Shown in pieces: positions 9,669 through 18,902 of a DNA stretch of 64,000 nucleotides. The DNA is from an uncultured Psychroserpens sp. GTDB lineage: Bacteria > Bacteroidota > Bacteroidia > Flavobacteriales > Flavobacteriaceae. Position numbers and translations under genes: made by a program. The notes below the pieces were generated by a model that saw nothing but the letters and a program-made list of their open reading frames with translations, was not told where the DNA came from and searched no databases. The stretch spans positions 124,001 through 188,000 of the forward strand of contig NZ_CANLNS010000004.1 of NCBI RefSeq assembly GCF_947492715.1. The letters are read 5' to 3'. How positions within the stretch are numbered: the first letter of the stretch is position 1; each line of letters begins with the position of its first letter.

Positions 9669-11111
9669 TTATTTGTTTAAAACAGTTGTTATTTTCCGTT
9701 CAAATTCTTCAAATTGTTCATTCAATACCTTTATAGACTTCTCCTTATCCTTCTCATCCATAAATGAATAATCAATACTATTATAGACATATTCCTTAAT
9801 CGTTTCATAGGACGGTTTATAATTCGTAGCCAATAACATATATTCATTTGACAAGTTATTTCTAGACACGCCCGAATCGTCGGTTGAAATGACTAAAGGT
9901 ACACCATAGTTTGAATAAATTAAATAGGGATGTTCTCTACCTTCAACACCAAGGATGAACTTGTTACTGGTTAAATTAATTTCGATTGCAGCTTGATTTT
10001 TAAGTTTAGATAATAATTTATATGATTCATTTTCATAGGGTAGATCAACACCGTGTCCTATTCTTTGCGCACCTGCTATATCTAAAGCCTGATTAATATG
10101 AAATAATAAATTCTTTGGTCTTACCATTCCGATTGTAAGTTCACCTGCATGTAAAGCTCTATTGACATCTGGATATTGCCTTTTAAGGTAATTATACATT
10201 TGCATATGCAGTGTATAGTTTTTTAGAGCAACATAGTTGTTTTCAGGAGCTACAATATTAACACCTACTAGTAAAGGTGTTTTAGTATTGGCAATATATG
10301 CTGAAAGAAGATCTGTATATACCTGTAATGGTTCTAGAACTCTAACGCCATAGCTTTGGAATCTCATGGTGAAATTATCAGTATCAATACCCTCATGATC
10401 CTTAACTATTTTATCTACAAATGTATCTATCTCATTTTCGAAAGCTGTATTGTTTAAATAGACCTTATCTATTTCTTTTAGAATTTCATCTACATCTTCC
10501 TGTGTCTTTACTAGTTCTAATAACGTGTTGAAGTCGTTATCTTGAGGAAAATAATCACTGCTAGACACACCCACTGCACTTAACATGGTTTCAATGTAGG
10601 ATACATTTTCATTAATAGCTCTTTCCTTTAAAATATTCAATCCTATATTCATGTATTCGTCAGAAACGGCTCCAAAATAACCAAACGTATTAAAGAATTG
10701 TAAATCTGGTGGCGGTTCAGAATGATCATGATTTGCAAAATCTAGATCTGACCAAAGTTCTAACAACTGCCTATATAGTGCTGTGTTTTTTATAACCTCA
10801 TCTGCTGTTAATAGCGTACAACCTTGGGTTTCGGAGACATCCTTAATTATTTTTAACGAACAACTATCTATTCGCCAATTCTTATCTCCTACCCAATCTA
10901 AATAGGTTTCTGCATATATGGATCCTGTATAATGATGATGAATATCACCACCTTTAGGCATATTAGTAAAAAATTGATTTAACTCTGCGATGTCATTTGT
11001 TTCTACCAGTTTCTCATAGAAATCTGATGTTGTTTCAAAATCTAACTTATCATTTGTTTTTTTACAGCCTAATATGCACAGGCAAAAACTCATTATTACA
11101 ATATTTTTCAT
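9669..11111 (-). CDS. Adenosine deaminase-family lipoprotein
   Basis: A 480-residue metal-dependent deaminase of the adenosine deaminase/ADGF type, converting adenosine to inosine with release of ammonia. Metal and catalytic motifs are present: GGDIHHHYTGS (His58-60), ALHAGE (metal His and catalytic Glu), RIGHGVDL and STDDSGVSR. The N-terminus is a lipoprotein signal with LGC at residues 14-16, so the enzyme should sit in the periplasm or at the outer membrane, unlike the cytoplasmic enzymes of the same operon. The ATG at 11111 gives a clean signal peptide and a 4-bp gap to the upstream gene; an ATG at 11123 would overlap it. Last gene of the purine operon. Confidence 0.88.
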   Translation of the reverse strand: MKNIVIMSFCLCILGCKKTNDKLDFETTSDFYEKLVETNDIAELNQFFTNMPKGGDIHHHYTGSIYAETYLDWVGDKNWRIDSCSLKIIKDVSETQGCTLLTADEVIKNTALYRQLLELWSDLDFANHDHSEPPPDLQFFNTFGYFGAVSDEYMNIGLNILKERAINENVSYIETMLSAVGVSSSDYFPQDNDFNTLLELVKTQEDVDEILKEIDKVYLNNTAFENEIDTFVDKIVKDHEGIDTDNFTMRFQSYGVRVLEPLQVYTDLLSAYIANTKTPLLVGVNIVAPENNYVALKNYTLHMQMYNYLKRQYPDVNRALHAGELTIGMVRPKNLLFHINQALDIAGAQRIGHGVDLPYENESYKLLSKLKNQAAIEINLTSNKFILGVEGREHPYLIYSNYGVPLVISTDDSGVSRNNLSNEYMLLATNYKPSYETIKEYVYNSIDYSFMDEKDKEKSIKVLNEQFEEFERKITTVLNK

Positions 11112-11115
11112 AAGA

Positions 11116-12111
11116 CTAGTCATTATCTTCTACATTTGCTTTTAACTGTTGCAATACATAATCATAAAAAGCATCTGAGTTTTTCAAATTAAAATAAACA
11201 GATTGTGCATTTCTATTTTCCATTTGATGTATCCAGCCCTGAGTGTCATTTCCCCATTCTTCTATTGTTAAAGATATCTCTTCTGGATCTGCGAAGATGT
11301 CATTTGCAGCAGTTCCTAGGAAACATGTGGCTAAAGTATTCCACATTTCATAAAATGGCTCATCTTTTACCAAACCATAAGCTTCACTAACAAATTGTGA
11401 CAGATTAAAATCCTTTGCCTGCGCGGCAAGTTCAGTTTTAAATGCATCTGTAATCTTTGCCTTATCTGTAATGTCCAGTGGAAACATATGAATCCCGCTA
11501 AACGTAGTAAACAATTCGTTAACCGCAAAAGGATCCCAAAAGGCATTCCATTCGGCTTTATCATTTGCTATTTCCCGAGGCACAGAAACCGTTTTATCAT
11601 ACAAATTTCCTTTCACAAAAATGGCACCTCCCATCCAAATAACTTTCTTAATTCCTTTAATAAGTTCTGGGCGCCTTTTTAACACTGTGGTAATTGCTGT
11701 AATCGGACCTGTAGCTAATACAATTACAGGTTCGCTCATTATCATGGCCTCTAATAACAATACTTCTATCATATCTTCTCCAGATTGATATGGCGGCGTT
11801 ACATGACTCTTAAAAGGATATAAGGATTCTATAGTGCCCATTGTAATGCAATCTTTCCTATAAGACCAAGGAAAGGCGTTCCATCCTCTAGCCATACTTA
11901 AAGTTAGTGGAATATTCTTTTTCTCTAAACCTAGAAATTGATGTACTTTACTAGATGTATCCATAGCTGGAGTAGCAATACAATCGGCATTGGTTACAAC
12001 AATACCTTTAATATCTATATTTGGCATTGAACTAAGCACTGCTGTGGACACAAAATCATCAATTGCGGCACTATGATTAAAAATTACTGGTGTTGGTTTT
12101 GAAGTTGTCAT
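11116..12111 (-). CDS. Divergent inosine-uridine nucleoside hydrolase-like protein
   Basis: 331 residues of the nucleoside hydrolase superfamily, which splits nucleosides into base and ribose. Family marks are the N-terminal strand-loop ending IDD (residues 17-19), KKVIWMGGAIFVKGNLYD and the WNAFWDP segment. The usual DxDxGxDD calcium and catalytic motif reads NHSAAIDD here: the first two Asp are Asn12 and Ser14 while the last two remain. The late HD motif is also replaced, near PFYEMWN. The calcium site and proposed general base are therefore altered, and activity or substrate may differ from textbook enzymes. It lies between xanthine dehydrogenase and adenosine deaminase, so inosine, guanosine or xanthosine are reasonable substrates. 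No export signal. Confidence 0.8.
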   Translation of the reverse strand: MTTSKPTPVIFNHSAAIDDFVSTAVLSSMPNIDIKGIVVTNADCIATPAMDTSSKVHQFLGLEKKNIPLTLSMARGWNAFPWSYRKDCITMGTIESLYPFKSHVTPPYQSGEDMIEVLLLEAMIMSEPVIVLATGPITAITTVLKRRPELIKGIKKVIWMGGAIFVKGNLYDKTVSVPREIANDKAEWNAFWDPFAVNELFTTFSGIHMFPLDITDKAKITDAFKTELAAQAKDFNLSQFVSEAYGLVKDEPFYEMWNTLATCFLGTAANDIFADPEEISLTIEEWGNDTQGWIHQMENRNAQSVYFNLKNSDAFYDYVLQQLKANVEDND

Positions 12112-12133
12112 ATTTTTATTTTTTTACTAAAGT

Positions 12134-15100
12134 TTATTTAAGAGTCATTTGATCTAATGCCACATGGCAAGCTGCTTGTATTTTAGGTATTGTTGCAGGT
12201 GCTGTCATTTCTACCCATCCTTCATGGCCGACTTCTTTATAAAATGCAAGTATGGCTTGTTTGATAGCAAAAAACACAGAGTTGGCAAGTACTAAAGGTG
12301 GTTCTCCTATACCCTTTGAAGATTTCACAGCTCTTGCTGCGAGTTTTGGATCTAATCTTTCTTGTGGAGTCAATCGATCATCAAATATCGAAATTCTAAA
12401 ATCTGTAGGTATGGATTTTGTCCCTGGAGGTTTATAATCCCAGGTATTCACAGAAGTTATGGCTTCTTTTGGAATACCTTCAATTGGTGTCTCTTTTGGT
12501 CCTTGTTTAATCATTTCCTCGGTCGTTAAATACCCCAATCCTTGAACAAACGCACCTTCTAACTGACCTACATCAATTAAAGGGTTAAGACTTTTTCCTA
12601 AATCAAATAAGATATCTGTTCGTTTTGTTTCGAATTCTCCTGTTAGAATGTCTACTTCAACCTCACTTACAGCGGCAGAATATGTAAAGTAAAAGAAGGG
12701 TCTGCCTATTGGATCTGTGTTATCTACAACATCATGATGAGGGGCTCTATATCTAGCAGACTCACTTAAGTTTATTCGACTTGAATAGGCCCATTCTATA
12801 ATCAATGGCCATACCTCAGACCAATGGTCTCTCCAGTTACGTACAATAGTCTTAACTTTTAAGGCATCCTGAGAATCGGCCTCTACAGCTTCAGCAAAAT
12901 ATAGGACATTATCTTCTAGATCAATACACATTTGTTCTAGGCGGTTTCTCAGTGCTAAACACGCTTTTTGAACTGCACCTCCATTAAGATCAGATCCTGT
13001 AGATGCTGCTGTTGCAGAGGCATTATTAACAATATTAGTATTCGTTTCTGCCATTTTAATATATGAAATTGGAATACCCAATGCTTCTGCAGCAATTTGA
13101 GCCATTTTAGTTTGAATACCTTGCCCCATTTCAACGCCACCATGATGTACCAAAACAGAACCATCTCCAGAATAAACTAATACATAAGCTCCTCCTTGAT
13201 TTAAAGCTCCTCTCGGACCATTAAAAGAAATCCCATATTTTAAAGGAATCATAGAAATTCCTTTCTTTTTCCATTTATTATTGGCGTTAAATTCTTCAAT
13301 GCTGGCTTTTCGTTTTTCAAAGTCTGAGGACGTTTTTAAGTCGGTCCATATCTGATTGATATTGTTCCATTTCAATCCTGCTAAATATGGCGTATAATCG
13401 TAAGATGTGGTACTAAAATCTTTTAAAGTGATAAGTTTATCAATATTTGAAGGTCCTATTAAACCTTCAATATTATGACTATTTATAGCCATTTCTAATT
13501 CAGTTTCATCCTTATACACTACATCCTTTAAAACTTCCAAACTATGCAATGTTGATTTATCAAAACCAAACATTTCTAAGACACTTAATGTCCAATCTGT
13601 AATTTGAAAACTTGTCCATTTAACTTGTCCATCTTTATAAAAATTGCGCTCTCTAATTTCTTCTGGGCTAATACCACACTCAAAAGCCGTTCGTTCAATA
13701 CATTCTTCGAGTATGTTCATACTTTGAACCAAACCAAAAGCTCTAAATGCTGTGTTGCTTATCTCATTAGTTTGACAGACGTTACCAGTAACTTTTAAAT
13801 GTTTAATATTATAGGCATTATCGCCACTTAATACAGATAAGTCCATTACGGGAAAAGAAAGGTCATAAGTATTTCCTCCATTGGAAATATAATTCATTAC
13901 CATTCCTGTTATTTTACCAGACGGCTCAAATTGTGTTGCAAAGTGACCATAAAACGGATGTCTATTTCCACACATAATGAAGTTAGTTTCTCTAGACATT
14001 TTTAAACGAACTGGGCAATTGTGCTTATGAGAAGCGATGGCAATTGGTCCAGCAATAAATCGAGCTCTAGATTGCCTGCCTCCAAATCCGCCTCCAAGTC
14101 GCTGTACAGTTACTTTTACATCAGCTGCATCGATACCTAAAATACTCGCTACAACACTCTGGTCGTCGGCCAAATTTTGCGTTGTAGAATACAATATCAT
14201 ATCTTTATTTTCACCTGGAATAATTAGACCAGTCATGGTTTCCATGTAGAAATGGTTTTGATATCCTGTGGCATGATTTCCGTGAGAAAAACTGTGTTCA
14301 ATATTAGTATCTCCATGAGCTAATCTTTCTAAGTTTTCAAGAATAGCAATATCACTACCTGGTCTAATCATTTCTTCAATATGACTTAAACCTGGATTTG
14401 TACTTGGAGATTGAGGAAAATAGTGTTGTTTTTGTAAGGCTTCATCAATGTAAATTCCTCGTTGCTCTTCATACTTTATGCAATGTCGTCTTATATACTC
14501 GGCAATGGTATTTGATAAGGCTTCGGTCTTTGCTAAAACAATGGCAAGAGGTGCCCCTATCGTAGTAATCTCTTCAGGAAAAAAGACCTCAGAATCTTCT
14601 CCTTTTTTAAGAATTAGTGTCGGTATTTGATCATCTTCCGAAGGCACAAATAGAGGATCGTCTAATCCCGCTCCTCCCCAATTATTTAAGCGATTATCCT
14701 CGTGAATATCAGCATAAGTAATTAAATCGGTAAAACCTGAAAACTTATCACTTAAGAAGTGTACCAATTCCTCTACACTCACTTTTTCTTTACGTGGTAG
14801 ACAATAACCAAAAGTTCCCTTTGAAATTGTACTGTAGACAAACGCCGCTTCCAAAGTATTTGGAGGTGTTAATACGCTGGACGTATAGATGGCTTCTCCT
14901 GTAGCCTGCATGAAAGCGGATAGCTTTACAAAAGGTGCTGATACTGGTAGTTCATCTTCATATGAATTATAAAACTGAATACCTGATGAAATATCGTCGT
15001 GCAAATTATCATTCAACGAATCTATATGTTCTGAAACTTTAATATGTCGTTGTTTACATACTGAAACAAAAAATTTATAGAATAATGAAGACACCAAATT

Positions 15101-16678
15101 TTGACGATAAGAAAACGGTATTTGATTGATCTCTAAAAGTTCATTACAATCATTTTTTGGTGGTTCATAATTTCCAATTTCATCTCTAATTAAATGCAAT
15201 GCATTACTTAAAGTATCCTCATTCCATGGCATTCCAGATAACATTTTAGACACATGAGATAAAATGACAGGTTTAAATTTGAGTCCCTCGGAAGTATCAT
15301 CATAGCTAGCATTGATTCCATTTACGACAAAATGACTTTCTACGACCTGTTCATTATTATCCAATGTCACCTTAAATCCAGCATTTACTATGGCATGACA
15401 ATCTTCCACACGCCTGCGAATTTTGAAGGTTTTTATGTAGTCATTCTTCTTTGTATAAGGTATTGTAATGGCATAATAAATAGCATCTTTACCTAACTCT
15501 GAAGCCTTTGGCAATTTCAGAATTGGATATGTTACTGTTGAAGTATCCTTACTCGTTTTCACCGTTATTGTCGCCTCAAGAGTTGCTAAAACCAAAACCA
15601 AATCTGAGAGAAACCCTTTGTTGGTTCCAATAAAAATATTTCCAGCTAGAGTTGCTTCATTTCGCACTTGCAGATTGGCTACTTTATGAAGATGTTCCTT
15701 TAAAGCGACAAGCCCCTTACTTAAAGGTTCTTCCAGTTTTTCTATTTGATTTTCAAGCACATTCAAAAACCTAGACAACGTAATTTGCCCGCCAACAGTT
15801 AAGCTATTCTCTGTAGATTTAACAGATTGTAGTTCGGTGATTTTAGAAATATCAATAATACATTTTGGATCTTGATAGGCTTCATTATAATTTGCTTTGG
15901 TAGGATAAATTCCAACTGCTGTATTACCACTCATCAGCTGCAAGTTAGGACCTACAGGACCATACTCATCTAATAAACCAAATAACTCTGGGAGTACTGT
16001 TGGTCTAAAATAACTATAGTCATTCTGGCTAAAATGAAGGCTGTCTGGGTTTTCCATATACTCTGCAAAGTCTTTAGGAATATTGATTTTCGTGGCATGT
16101 GGTTGTGCCTTTGGTTTATAATTAGGATCTAATTCTATTTCTGGTATATGCTTTGGTGGTTTATAATTACTCGCCAATTTTTTAAAGCCATCTAATATTG
16201 GACGATACCCTGTACATCGACAGATATTCCCATCAAATAATTCCTCAACTTCCCTTACATTTGGCTTTGAATCTTCCTGCATTCTTGTAAACATATTCAT
16301 AACAAAACCTGGCGTACAATAACCACATTGAGAACCATTATTAGCAGCAATAGTCCATTGTATTTCGTCTACTGCTGTTTTAACATTACCAATGCCTTGA
16401 GTGGTTGTTATCAATGTACCATCTATAGAGGATAATGGGCGTAGGCATGCATTAATAGCTCGGTTGGTTATTCTTCTCAGCACCTTGTCATAACCCGTTA
16501 ACATTACAGTACAAGCACCACAACCTCCTTGTCCGCAAGCTATTTTGGTTCCGCCTTTTCCAATCTCGGGCAAATGCAAAAAATCTATAAGTCGCATTTT
16601 GGGAGACACATTAAACAAGGTCCTTTTTTTACCATCGAGATAAAACGTAAGGTGATTTTTATACTCAGAAACTTCCAT
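12134..16678 (-). CDS. Single-chain xanthine dehydrogenase (2Fe-2S / FAD / molybdopterin)
   Basis: A 1514-residue molybdo-flavoenzyme that oxidises hypoxanthine to xanthine and xanthine to urate. Order: a plant-type 2Fe-2S domain (Cys48, 53, 56 in CGQGGCGAC, then Cys78), an alpha-helical 2Fe-2S domain (Cys118, 121, 153, 155; QCGYCTPGF and CRCTGYRP), an FAD domain (about 225-500, with VRNEATLAGNI), then the molybdopterin domains with QRLGGGFGGRQSR, FRAFGLVQ, GGVEMGQGIQ and the catalytic Glu in KGIGEPP. All cofactor domains are on one polypeptide as in eukaryotes, whereas many bacteria use two or three subunits; it is also longer than the roughly 1330-residue animal enzymes. The start at 16678 (MEVSEYKN) avoids overlap with the upstream gene. 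Confidence 0.93.
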   Translation of the reverse strand: MEVSEYKNHLTFYLDGKKRTLFNVSPKMRLIDFLHLPEIGKGGTKIACGQGGCGACTVMLTGYDKVLRRITNRAINACLRPLSSIDGTLITTTQGIGNVKTAVDEIQWTIAANNGSQCGYCTPGFVMNMFTRMQEDSKPNVREVEELFDGNICRCTGYRPILDGFKKLASNYKPPKHIPEIELDPNYKPKAQPHATKINIPKDFAEYMENPDSLHFSQNDYSYFRPTVLPELFGLLDEYGPVGPNLQLMSGNTAVGIYPTKANYNEAYQDPKCIIDISKITELQSVKSTENSLTVGGQITLSRFLNVLENQIEKLEEPLSKGLVALKEHLHKVANLQVRNEATLAGNIFIGTNKGFLSDLVLVLATLEATITVKTSKDTSTVTYPILKLPKASELGKDAIYYAITIPYTKKNDYIKTFKIRRRVEDCHAIVNAGFKVTLDNNEQVVESHFVVNGINASYDDTSEGLKFKPVILSHVSKMLSGMPWNEDTLSNALHLIRDEIGNYEPPKNDCNELLEINQIPFSYRQNLVSSLFYKFFVSVCKQRHIKVSEHIDSLNDNLHDDISSGIQFYNSYEDELPVSAPFVKLSAFMQATGEAIYTSSVLTPPNTLEAAFVYSTISKGTFGYCLPRKEKVSVEELVHFLSDKFSGFTDLITYADIHEDNRLNNWGGAGLDDPLFVPSEDDQIPTLILKKGEDSEVFFPEEITTIGAPLAIVLAKTEALSNTIAEYIRRHCIKYEEQRGIYIDEALQKQHYFPQSPSTNPGLSHIEEMIRPGSDIAILENLERLAHGDTNIEHSFSHGNHATGYQNHFYMETMTGLIIPGENKDMILYSTTQNLADDQSVVASILGIDAADVKVTVQRLGGGFGGRQSRARFIAGPIAIASHKHNCPVRLKMSRETNFIMCGNRHPFYGHFATQFEPSGKITGMVMNYISNGGNTYDLSFPVMDLSVLSGDNAYNIKHLKVTGNVCQTNEISNTAFRAFGLVQSMNILEECIERTAFECGISPEEIRERNFYKDGQVKWTSFQITDWTLSVLEMFGFDKSTLHSLEVLKDVVYKDETELEMAINSHNIEGLIGPSNIDKLITLKDFSTTSYDYTPYLAGLKWNNINQIWTDLKTSSDFEKRKASIEEFNANNKWKKKGISMIPLKYGISFNGPRGALNQGGAYVLVYSGDGSVLVHHGGVEMGQGIQTKMAQIAAEALGIPISYIKMAETNTNIVNNASATAASTGSDLNGGAVQKACLALRNRLEQMCIDLEDNVLYFAEAVEADSQDALKVKTIVRNWRDHWSEVWPLIIEWAYSSRINLSESARYRAPHHDVVDNTDPIGRPFFYFTYSAAVSEVEVDILTGEFETKRTDILFDLGKSLNPLIDVGQLEGAFVQGLGYLTTEEMIKQGPKETPIEGIPKEAITSVNTWDYKPPGTKSIPTDFRISIFDDRLTPQERLDPKLAARAVKSSKGIGEPPLVLANSVFFAIKQAILAFYKEVGHEGWVEMTAPATIPKIQAACHVALDQMTLK

Positions 16679-16697
16679 ATAATTTGTATTAATTAGT

Positions 16698-17840
16698 TTA
16701 ATGAGGACATGAATCACCAGTTTCAGGTGCCTTGTTAGCTGCACTCATATGCGGACAAACAACATCTTGCATGACTGGCCCTAATAAATCCACTTGACCA
16801 GATAGATCATCTCTTGGTTGACTATGATCTGTGAGAATCATTGCCGCCGCTGATCTGTCTTCTAAAATCCGAGCTAGAAAATGTAATGCTGGATCCACAT
16901 CTGTAAGATTAGTTACAATCAAAAGATGCTCATCCAAGGCTTCTTCTCCATCTGCCATTTCAGGTAAAATACATTGTGCAATTGAGTTTAACTTTCGGGT
17001 TACCCATTCTCCTTGAACGATAACGTATAAATTTGCCCAATCTTCTTCAGAAAATGTATCTCTCCATGTTTGCATTAATGTGCTTATTCCTAATTGCTGC
17101 GTTGATGCTGCAATCACTTGGGATTGTACGATAAGTTTATAGAGTGTATCATCTGGATTATCTTTATCGTCGCTGGTCATGTTACACCATTTTTGAAACA
17201 CTTCTGCAGGGGATTCGTCGTCACTTAATTGGAATGCTGTGTTATCTACAAAATCGATTGAGGATTTTAACAAGTCTTTCATCACTTTAATGACATGAGG
17301 CACTACTGTATCTTCGTCTAAATGAGGTGGCGCATCGTCAAATTGACCAGTGACATTATTTAAATCCATTACCAATTTCCGCTTTAATCTATCATCAATT
17401 TGATAGCCCTTTTCAACATCAATATCATCTATCGTTGACAAGGCCTTTGCTAATACATTTCTATAATCTTCCATTGGTGCTCTCCAGCCTTGATTTTTGG
17501 GGTCTGTACTATAAGGACCAAAGCATCCAAAAATACCAAGAGGCGCATGCGCAATAGATTTTGCCATATAAAACAATCTGGCTACAGGCTCAACAGTATA
17601 TCTGGCCTCTTCTCCATATTCATCTCTAACTAAAGTAAATTTTCCGCCGCCAGGCGTAAATTGAGCAACAATTACCGGTTGAAATTTTGTTAAATCGGCT
17701 TGGACTCTATCTTGTAAATCGTCCATATGAGCCAACATTTCTGTATCCACTTTAATGACGTTTGCAATAGCTTCTGCGTTTAAACTAGAATCAACAATTG
17801 AGATGTGATCCTTCCAGTTAAAATTTGAATTCGTTTCCAT
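16698..17840 (-). CDS. Unrecognised 380-residue protein of the purine operon
   Basis: Not assigned to any family. It is soluble-looking, acidic, without signal peptide or membrane segments. Visible features are a Gly-rich stretch TPGGGKFTLVRDEYGEE (about 63-79), a probable helical core (about 85-320) containing LGIFGCFGPYSTDPKNQGW and PPHLDEDTVVPHVIKV, and a C-terminal tail with two CPH triplets separated by 13 residues, the second forming the exact C-terminus. The paired Cys/His triplets could bind a metal or an Fe-S precursor. It fits tightly between guanine deaminase (25-bp gap) and xanthine dehydrogenase (19-bp gap), so co-expression with both is nearly certain. A partner or maturation role for the molybdoenzyme is a guess from position. 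The gene is real: ATG start and length consistent with neighbours. Confidence 0.85.
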   Translation of the reverse strand: METNSNFNWKDHISIVDSSLNAEAIANVIKVDTEMLAHMDDLQDRVQADLTKFQPVIVAQFTPGGGKFTLVRDEYGEEARYTVEPVARLFYMAKSIAHAPLGIFGCFGPYSTDPKNQGWRAPMEDYRNVLAKALSTIDDIDVEKGYQIDDRLKRKLVMDLNNVTGQFDDAPPHLDEDTVVPHVIKVMKDLLKSSIDFVDNTAFQLSDDESPAEVFQKWCNMTSDDKDNPDDTLYKLIVQSQVIAASTQQLGISTLMQTWRDTFSEEDWANLYVIVQGEWVTRKLNSIAQCILPEMADGEEALDEHLLIVTNLTDVDPALHFLARILEDRSAAAMILTDHSQPRDDLSGQVDLLGPVMQDVVCPHMSAANKAPETGDSCPH

Positions 17841-17865
17841 TTGAAATAGTATTTTAGTTTATCGG

Positions 17866-18636
17866 TTAGTAATCTGTATGAGGAACAACCTTCCATGTAT
17901 TGAAGGCATCCAGTGAATTTGGTGTACTGCATTGAAATACTTTCATACTCCTTTGATAATACGGTTTTGATAGTTCGTTATAAATTTCTTCATCAGAAAA
18001 GTTAACACCTTGCACAGCGGCATCGTAACGTGTGGCCGAAAAATACATGTGTTTCAAACTTGCCCAGCTAATCGCTGAAAAACACATTGGACATGGTTCT
18101 GCAGAACTAAATATGACACAATGAGATGTTTCGCTTTTTTGAGGTAACTTAGAATGGCCTTTTTCTATTTTAGACAAATCAAAAACACCTAGAGATGCAC
18201 AGACGCTCCGAATCGTCATCACTTCGGCATGTGCCGTTGGATCGTTTATAGCGGTAACTTGATTATGATTTTTCCAATAACGAATAATCTCTTGAGTATC
18301 ATCATCTATCTGAACAATTACGGCTCCAAATGGCCCTCCTTCTTCTCCTATAGATGCTTTGGCCTCCTCACAAGCCATTTCTATCCATTTATTACTTTTA
18401 ATTCTAATTTTTTCATAGACTTCGTCTACGATTATATTTGATGTTTGCGCTGGAAAATATTTGCATTGATCTTGATCATCTAAAGTACATTTTGGAACAA
18501 AGCCGTTCCAAGGTTGTGTGGCAGATGGGTCTATAGGGTCATGTTCTACATGAAATAGTTCTCCATTGCCAGGAATAGGTTGCGAGAGGTAAGGTTTTTT
18601 TTCGTTTGATGAAACCGATTGCTTTTTTGAGTCCAT
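17866..18636 (-). CDS. Guanine deaminase of the cytidine deaminase-like fold
   Basis: A 256-residue zinc deaminase expected to convert guanine to xanthine, feeding the xanthine dehydrogenase two genes downstream. The zinc motifs are DPTAHAEVMTIR (His ligand and catalytic Glu) and SAEPCPMCFSAI (two Cys ligands). The C-terminal segment AAVQGVNFSDEEIYNEL and the Tyr-rich tail resemble bacterial GuaD rather than the tRNA adenosine deaminase TadA. An N-terminal extension of about 75 residues with no recognised domain precedes the deaminase core. It is the first gene of the purine operon, with a putative -7 box about 120 bp upstream. Confidence 0.85.
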   Translation of the reverse strand: MDSKKQSVSSNEKKPYLSQPIPGNGELFHVEHDPIDPSATQPWNGFVPKCTLDDQDQCKYFPAQTSNIIVDEVYEKIRIKSNKWIEMACEEAKASIGEEGGPFGAVIVQIDDDTQEIIRYWKNHNQVTAINDPTAHAEVMTIRSVCASLGVFDLSKIEKGHSKLPQKSETSHCVIFSSAEPCPMCFSAISWASLKHMYFSATRYDAAVQGVNFSDEEIYNELSKPYYQRSMKVFQCSTPNSLDAFNTWKVVPHTDY

Positions 18637-18754
18637 AATGTCTTATTTAGTTTGAATGTATACAGGTTAATGTGCTATTATTTAGCTTACTCAAAACACA
18701 AATATTAAGCTCAGTAACTATAAAATTAAAGTCACGATTAACTTGGAGTCATCT

Positions 18755-18762
18755 CAAAGGTA
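18755..18762 (-). promoter_or_regulatory. Putative -7 box (TACCTTTG) of the purine operon
   Basis: Read on the minus strand the sequence is TACCTTTG, an exact match to the Bacteroidota -7 consensus TAnnTTTG. A start of transcription about 7 bp downstream would leave a leader of about 110 nt before the guanine deaminase ATG. The -33 element is only partly matched. The rest of the 266-bp gap 18637-18902 shows no gene. Confidence 0.4.
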
Positions 18763-18902
18763 TAGCATCGCATAATGCGAAACAATAGGTATATATACGT
18801 GTATTTGGCAGAGTGGTTTTGAATAAAACACTCAAAACAACGGGCAGTATTCTGCTACAGAATGTACTACCTTGGCCTTTTAAAGAAAAAAACTATCGAC
18901 TG

